Below are positions 5,517 through 9,155 of a DNA stretch of 9,155 nt, one piece after another. The notes below the pieces were generated by a model. The model was not told the origin of the DNA and did no database searches. It saw nothing but the letters and a program-made list of their open reading frames with translations. Each line of letters opens with the position of its first letter. Positions within the stretch are counted from its first letter, which is position 1. The position numbers and the translations under genes were made by a program. The DNA is from Oscillospiraceae bacterium. GTDB taxonomy: Bacteria; Bacillota; Clostridia; Oscillospirales; Oscillospiraceae. Where the stretch lies: NCBI GenBank assembly GCA_902783825.1, contig CACZSJ010000219.1:1-9155 (forward strand), read 5' to 3'.

Positions 5517-6272
5517 TTATGCGGGCAAATAGGCCAGAGGATCCTCGCTGACGCCGTTGACCTGGACGACAAAGTGCAGGTGGCTTTCCTGTCCCACCTC
5601 GCACAGGGCCGTATGCCCCACCGTCCCGATGGGATCTCCCGGCTCCACCCAGTCGCCGACGCTCACGGCAGGATTTTCCTCCAGATTGGCATAGACGGTT
5701 CGCACGCCGTCCCCATGGGATACCGCCAGCACGGTGCCGTAGAGATCATCCTGGGTCACGCTCTCCACCGTGCCCGCATGTGCGGCGGCCACCGGCGCGC
5801 CTACCGGCGCCAGAATGTCCACGCCCGCGTGGGTGCGCCAGTCGTGCATGGTCGGGTCATAGCCCAGAACCTCCAGGCTGTGTCCACGATCCAGGGCGCC
5901 ATCCACCGGCCAAACATAAACGGGGGAAATCTCCGCCGCCGGGGCAGGCTCTTCCCGCCAGACCTGGGTCTCCTCCTGCTCGGCCATCACTTCCACCGCC
6001 GTCGTTTCCTCCTGTGCCGGCGCTGCGGCCTCCTCCAGTTCGGGCATCTCCTCCTGCATCACCGCCTGAGGGGGTACGATGATGGTCTCCACCCGGCGTC
6101 TGTCTGCGTCGTCGCGGTTCAGCTTCCGGATATCTTCCGCTACCACCCGGTCGCCCGCCGCCATCATCCAGGCGGAGACGCCGATGACCGTGGCGCACAG
6201 AAACAACACGATGTAGAAGCCTTTCCCGGTAAAAAATCCCTCCAGCTTTCCGCCGGAGCCCTTGCTGTTCAT
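5517..6272 (-). CDS. spoIIQ: SpoIIQ-like membrane-anchored M23 (LytM) metallopeptidase
   Basis: A 251-aa protein with a short basic cytoplasmic N-terminus, one membrane helix (about 19-39), an acidic Glu/Ala/Pro-rich linker (about 62-115) and a C-terminal LytM/M23 domain (about 118-251). The zinc motifs are intact: H148-x-x-x-D152 in THAGVDILAP, the HxH pair H231 and H233 in ESHLHF, and H186 in AVSHGDG. The order and lengths fit SpoIIQ, the forespore membrane protein that joins SpoIIIAH across the intermembrane space during engulfment. Clostridial SpoIIQ commonly keeps the active site that B. subtilis has lost. The start follows GGAGG at 7 nt. A near-perfect forespore sigma factor promoter lies upstream, which strongly supports a sporulation role over a vegetative cell-wall hydrolase. 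No other sporulation gene is adjacent in this window. Confidence 0.82.
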   Translation of the reverse strand: MNSKGSGGKLEGFFTGKGFYIVLFLCATVIGVSAWMMAAGDRVVAEDIRKLNRDDADRRRVETIIVPPQAVMQEEMPELEEAAAPAQEETTAVEVMAEQEETQVWREEPAPAAEISPVYVWPVDGALDRGHSLEVLGYDPTMHDWRTHAGVDILAPVGAPVAAAHAGTVESVTQDDLYGTVLAVSHGDGVRTVYANLEENPAVSVGDWVEPGDPIGTVGHTALCEVGQESHLHFVVQVNGVSEDPLAYLPA

Positions 6273-6287
6273 AGTCTTACCTCCGTA

Positions 6288-6313
6288 AAAAATAGGATTG
6301 CATTCCTATTTTT
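6288..6313. repeat. 26-bp near-perfect palindrome over the spoIIQ start site
   Basis: Ten-bp arms AAAAATAGGA (6288-6297) and TCCTATTTTT (6304-6313) surround TTGCAT. Even the centre is palindromic apart from one T-T mismatch. It overlaps the -10 element of the forespore promoter and the likely transcription start, so it could be an operator for a forespore regulator. Confidence 0.6.
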
Positions 6314-6336
6314 GCCTGAGGCGAAAACAAATATAC
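6308..6336 (-). promoter_or_regulatory. Sigma-F/sigma-G type promoter of the spoIIQ-like gene
   Basis: On the minus strand, GTATA (6336-6332) and GGCAAAAAT (6316-6308) are separated by 15 nt. These match the forespore sigma factor patterns (-35 GYATA/GHATA, -10 GGNNANNHT) as known from B. subtilis. The expected start is near 6300, about 30 nt before the ATG. No sigma-A type promoter of similar quality is seen there. Confidence 0.72.
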
Positions 6337-6337
6337 A

Positions 6338-6384
6338 CGCAAAAAGAAAAAGCCCGGCGCTTCCCCTCAAAAGAAGCGCCGGGC
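6338..6384 (-). terminator. Intrinsic terminator of the MFS permease gene
   Basis: A perfect 12-bp stem, GCCCGGCGCTTC (6352-6363) with its complement at 6373-6384, closes a 9-nt loop. On the minus strand it is followed by TTTTTCTTTTT, and it begins 12 nt after the MFS stop codon. It insulates the spoIIQ-like promoter downstream. Confidence 0.92.
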
Positions 6385-6395
6385 GCTTGTTTCCA

Positions 6396-7598
6396 TCAAT
6401 CTCCCCAGCGGCCATCGGCTCTCTCGCTGAAAAGATGACACAGCAGTGCGCCCGCCAGAGCCGCAGCGGCGCCCACCCAGAGCGTGATGTTCACGCCCAG
6501 GCGATCATAGAGCAGCCCGCCCAGCACGCCGGTGAACACGTTCCCCAGGGTCGTGGTACCAAAGGCCAGCGCCTGTCCCTTGGCCGCGTCTCGTGGGTCG
6601 ATATACAGATGCACATAGCGCACCATGGCCGGCGTCAGCAGCGCGAAGGAGACCAACTGCAGCAGATAGGCGCCGTAGAGCCCGCTCAGGCTGCGGGCCA
6701 GAGCCACCGCCACGCCCTTGCAGCCGAACATCCAGGCGGCAAAGCGCAGCGTGTCGCTGCAGCGGAAGCGGCGGGTCAGCCGATCGTAGAACAGCATCAG
6801 AGGCACTTCCAGCAGCGCCACACAGCCGATGAAGCTGCCCATGTTGGACACGTCACCTCCCACGTTGCGCACCACATTGATGGCATAGGTGCCCACCAGG
6901 CTGTGGGAGAAAAACAGCAGCGTGACCCCCATGGCCAGTATGCAGAAGCGCCGGTTTGCCGCGAGAAACGCCCCCATGGATCGACCGGCCTTCTCCTGCC
7001 GCCCGCCATCGGAGACGGAGCGCGCCGCCCGGCCTTGATTGCCGCTGACCACCAGCAGCAGTCCCGCCTGGGCCGCGATGAAGAACAGCTCCACCCAGGG
7101 CAGAACCCAGACGCCCCGACCCTGGATCAACACGCCCAGCAGCATCGCCACCGGCGCGAAACACAGGGAGCCCATGCCCCGAGCCGCTCCGTAATTGATG
7201 TGTCCCCAGGCCCGTTCCAGCTCCGCGCTCATTTGGGTGTTCATGGGGTTGATGCTGATTTCCAGCCCCACGTACAGACTGTAGGCCAGGGAAAACAGAA
7301 TCGAGCGCCCCGGCAGAAAAAAGAAGCACAGCACCAACAGAGTCTGTCCCGCCAGCAGCCCCCACAGACAGTGGAACACTGTGACCCGCCTGGACCGGTC
7401 GATCCAGGCCGCCAGGCGCTGGGGAATCAGAAAACCCAGAATGCAGCCCCAGGCCAGCACCAGGCCCAGGTAGGCGTTGCTGTAGCCCCGGTACTGGAGA
7501 AAAGGCGCAGCAAAGGTAAAGGCGCCGCAGTAGCCCATCCAATACAGCGCCTGCACCATGGCGTATTCCACATTGACCCATCTTCGTTTCGCTTCCAT
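6396..7598 (-). CDS. MFS transporter (LacY-like / MFS_1_like group)
   Basis: A 400-aa integral membrane permease with about 12 hydrophobic segments in two halves of six. The halves are separated by a polar, basic loop (about 186-208, GNQGRAARSVSDGGRQEKAG). The loop between segments 2 and 3 reads PQRLAAWIDRSRRVTVF, a weak version of MFS motif A. The second half has the equivalent FYDRLTRRFRCSDTLRF (about 270-286), and a GGLLYDRLGVN turn lies before the last segment. The Y-D-R-(L)-x-R and G-L-L-Y-D-R-L-G patterns suggest the LacY-like proton symporter group, whose members carry sugars, nucleosides or peptides, or act as efflux pumps. The substrate cannot be assigned. The ATG follows GGAGG at 4 nt, slightly close. 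It has its own promoter and terminator, so it is monocistronic. No enzyme or regulator neighbours it to hint at the cargo. Confidence 0.85.
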   Translation of the reverse strand: MEAKRRWVNVEYAMVQALYWMGYCGAFTFAAPFLQYRGYSNAYLGLVLAWGCILGFLIPQRLAAWIDRSRRVTVFHCLWGLLAGQTLLVLCFFFLPGRSILFSLAYSLYVGLEISINPMNTQMSAELERAWGHINYGAARGMGSLCFAPVAMLLGVLIQGRGVWVLPWVELFFIAAQAGLLLVVSGNQGRAARSVSDGGRQEKAGRSMGAFLAANRRFCILAMGVTLLFFSHSLVGTYAINVVRNVGGDVSNMGSFIGCVALLEVPLMLFYDRLTRRFRCSDTLRFAAWMFGCKGVAVALARSLSGLYGAYLLQLVSFALLTPAMVRYVHLYIDPRDAAKGQALAFGTTTLGNVFTGVLGGLLYDRLGVNITLWVGAAAALAGALLCHLFSERADGRWGD

Positions 7599-7618
7599 AT
7601 GCCCTCCAAACTGAGGCT

Positions 7619-7647
7619 ATCTTAGCACCCCGGCGGCGCTTTGTAAA
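7619..7647 (-). promoter_or_regulatory. Promoter of the MFS transporter gene
   Basis: TTTACA (7647-7642) and TAAGAT (7624-7619) on the minus strand are separated by 17 nt. The start would be near 7612, leaving a leader of only about 14 nt that still contains the GGAGG ribosome binding site. Confidence 0.6.
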
Positions 7648-7678
7648 TCTCCCGCGGCGCAAATGTTGCGTTTCTTCC

Positions 7679-7720
7679 GGAAAAAGAAAAACCGCCGAAC
7701 TCGGCGGTTTTTCTTTTTCC
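7679..7720. terminator. Perfect 42-bp palindromic terminator after enolase
   Basis: Two perfect 20-nt arms around a central AC. The core is a CCGCCGA/TCGGCGG stem, flanked by A5GA5 on one side and T5CT5 on the other. For leftward enolase transcripts the stop codon lies 12 nt before it and a T-rich tract follows the stem. Because the arms are symmetric, it should also work in the rightward direction. Confidence 0.92.
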
Positions 7721-7732
7721 CTCACCGGGAGA

Positions 7733-9019
7733 TTATTTGATGGAGAAAAAGGCGTCCATGCCGGGATACTGAGCCACGTCAAACAGCTCCTCCTCAATGC
7801 GCAGCAGCTGATTGTACTTCGCCACCCTGTCGGTCCGGGAGGGCGCGCCGGTCTTGATCTGGCCAGCGTTGACGGCCACCGCAATATCGGCGATGGTGGT
7901 ATCCTCGGTCTCGCCGGAGCGGTGAGACACGATGCAGGTGTAGCCGGCGCGGTTGGCGGTCTGGATGGCGTCCAGAGTCTCCGTCAGGGAGCCGATCTGG
8001 TTGACCTTGATCAGCACGGCGTTGCCGGCGCCCAGCTCGATGCCCTTCCTGATCCGGGCGGGATTGGTGACGAACAGATCGTCGCCCACCAGCTGAACCC
8101 GCTTGCCCAGCCGCTTGGTCAGTTCCACCCAGCCGTCCCAGTCGTTTTCGCCCAGGCCATCCTCGATGGAGATGATGGGATACTTGTTGACCAGGTCTTC
8201 CCACATGTCGATCATCTCGGCGGAGCTCATCACCGTGCCGCGCTTGGGCAGATGATACTTCTTGTCCTCTTCGTTCCACCAGTCGGACACGGCCGCGTCC
8301 ATGGCGATCTTGAAGTCCTCGCCGGGCTTGTAGCCGGCAGCCTCGATCCCGGCCACCAGAGCCTTGAGCGCGTCCTCATCGCTGGCCAGGTTGGGCGCGT
8401 AGCCGCCCTCGTCGCCCACACCGGAGGGGGGCACCACCTTTTTCAGGGCATGGAAGACCTCCGCGCACATGCGCAGGGCTTCCCGGAAATTCCTGGCGCC
8501 CACAGGCATAACCATAAACTCCTGAATGTCCACGCTGTTGTCCGCATGCGCGCCGCCGTTGAGCACGTTCATCATGGGCACGGGCAGGGTCTTGGCATTC
8601 ACGCCGCCAATGTAGTTGTACAGACTCAGCCCCGTGGCCTCCGCCGCGGCCTTGGCCACCGCCAGAGAAACGCCCAGAATGGCGTTGGCGCCCAGGCGGG
8701 TCTTGTTGGGGGTGCCGTCCAGCTCCAGCAGCAGCTTATCTATGGAAGTCTGGTCCAGAGCGTTCAGACCCACAACGGCCTCGGCGATCTCGCCGTTGAC
8801 GTTTTCCACGGCCATCTGCACGCCCTTGCCCTGGTAACGGCTCTTGTCGCCGTCGCGCAGCTCGCAGGCCTCATACATACCGGTGGAAGCGCCGGAAGGA
8901 ACGGCGGCGCGGCCAACGGTGCCGTCATCCAAAGTGACCTCCACCTCGACGGTGGGGTTGCCGCGGGAATCCAGAATCTCTCTGGCCATAACATCTACGA
9001 TCTCAAAATACTGTTTCAT
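7733..9019 (-). CDS. eno: Enolase (phosphopyruvate hydratase)
   Basis: This glycolytic enzyme interconverts 2-phosphoglycerate and phosphoenolpyruvate in the cytosol. Full length at 428 aa, with all expected motifs: EILDSRGNPTVEVEV near the N-terminus, the mobile loop SGASTG (42-47), H158, E167, the catalytic E204 in GDEGGYAPN, and the metal ligands D241, E286 (SIEDGL) and D313 (VGDDLFVTN). The catalytic K338 (LIKVNQIGSLTET), the signature SHRSGETEDT (365-374) and K389 (IKTGAPSRTDR) are also present. The ATG at 9019 follows GAGGAGG at 8 nt. It is transcribed alone, with a TATAAT box upstream and a strong terminator, and is not joined here to other glycolytic genes. Nothing in the sequence suggests transfer or damage. 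Confidence 0.98.
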   Translation of the reverse strand: MKQYFEIVDVMAREILDSRGNPTVEVEVTLDDGTVGRAAVPSGASTGMYEACELRDGDKSRYQGKGVQMAVENVNGEIAEAVVGLNALDQTSIDKLLLELDGTPNKTRLGANAILGVSLAVAKAAAEATGLSLYNYIGGVNAKTLPVPMMNVLNGGAHADNSVDIQEFMVMPVGARNFREALRMCAEVFHALKKVVPPSGVGDEGGYAPNLASDEDALKALVAGIEAAGYKPGEDFKIAMDAAVSDWWNEEDKKYHLPKRGTVMSSAEMIDMWEDLVNKYPIISIEDGLGENDWDGWVELTKRLGKRVQLVGDDLFVTNPARIRKGIELGAGNAVLIKVNQIGSLTETLDAIQTANRAGYTCIVSHRSGETEDTTIADIAVAVNAGQIKTGAPSRTDRVAKYNQLLRIEEELFDVAQYPGMDAFFSIK

Positions 9020-9056
9020 AAAAGTAACCTCCTCAATCGCTTGCGCGTATGGAGAT

Positions 9057-9085
9057 ATTATACCGCAGGCCTTGCCAAAAATAAA
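9057..9085 (-). promoter_or_regulatory. Probable promoter of eno
   Basis: A perfect -10 TATAAT (9062-9057 on the minus strand) lies about 38 nt before the start codon. At 17 nt spacing the -35 position holds TTTATT (9085-9080), a weak match, so the -10 call is much firmer than the -35. Confidence 0.6.
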
Positions 9086-9135
9086 GGGATACTTGCATAT
9101 TTACAGGCAGAAGCCGCACTTTTTGTGAAAAACTA

Positions 9136-9151
9136 CCTTATTTCAATAAGG
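9136..9151. repeat. Short palindrome upstream of the eno promoter
   Basis: CCTTATT (9136-9142) and AATAAGG (9145-9151) form a perfect 7-bp inverted repeat with a TC centre in the AT-rich stretch at the right edge, about 50 bp upstream of the eno -35 position. It could be an operator for eno or for a gene beyond the window, or chance. Nothing else was recognised in 9086-9155. Confidence 0.35.
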
Positions 9152-9155
9152 AAAG

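Noticed and set aside
5574..7625. 683-codon open frame on the plus strand, opposite the spoIIQ-like and MFS genes
   Set aside because: It is antisense to two well-recognised genes and crosses a terminator and a promoter. Its translation is His/Gln/Arg/Pro-rich, typical of a GC-rich shadow frame.

Overview
This window looks like chromosomal DNA from a GC-rich, spore-forming Firmicute of class Clostridia, probably an Oscillospiraceae-type anaerobe. The pointers are Clostridia-type protein families (2-hydroxyacyl-CoA dehydratase subunits, an aldo/keto reductase with a C-terminal ferredoxin domain, a SpoIIQ-like M23 protein), strong GGAGG-type ribosome binding sites, and compact intrinsic terminators between units. 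The taxonomic placement is inference; no rRNA is present.

Layout. (1) 1-990, iron module: two small FeoA proteins run leftward (the second is cut by the window edge; feoB would be expected beyond it). A DtxR/MntR-family metal-dependent repressor is divergent from them. Between them lies a good leftward promoter whose start region is covered by a perfect 7+7 inverted repeat, the likely operator. A strong hairpin ends the regulator gene. (2) 1001-2273: a leftward aldo/keto reductase with two C-terminal CxxCxxCxxxCP clusters, starting at a GTG. Its promoter lies inside the artificially longer ATG frame. A short coding-looking remnant sits behind it. (3) 2390-5511: a rightward three-gene operon with two translationally coupled 2-hydroxyacyl-CoA dehydratase-family subunits (399 and 532 aa) and a 55-aa single-pass membrane protein that is easily missed. 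Its promoter overlaps a 9+9 inverted repeat, and a hairpin ends it. No activator ATPase, CoA-transferase or acyl-CoA dehydrogenase is nearby. (4) 5517-6336: a leftward SpoIIQ-like membrane-anchored LytM/M23 gene with a near-ideal sigma-F/sigma-G type promoter. (5) 6338-7647: a leftward MFS permease with its own promoter and terminator. (6) 7679-9062: a leftward enolase with promoter, strong RBS and a perfect 42-bp palindromic terminator.

How the genes work together. The Feo/DtxR block is a self-contained ferrous-iron uptake and sensing module. The dehydratase operon is the least explained part. The two proteins keep the family cysteines and C-terminal signatures, but their partner electron donor, substrate and the role of the small membrane protein are unknown. 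The divergent ferredoxin-domain reductase could be functionally linked, but adjacency is the only evidence. SpoIIQ, the MFS permease and enolase are separate transcription units.
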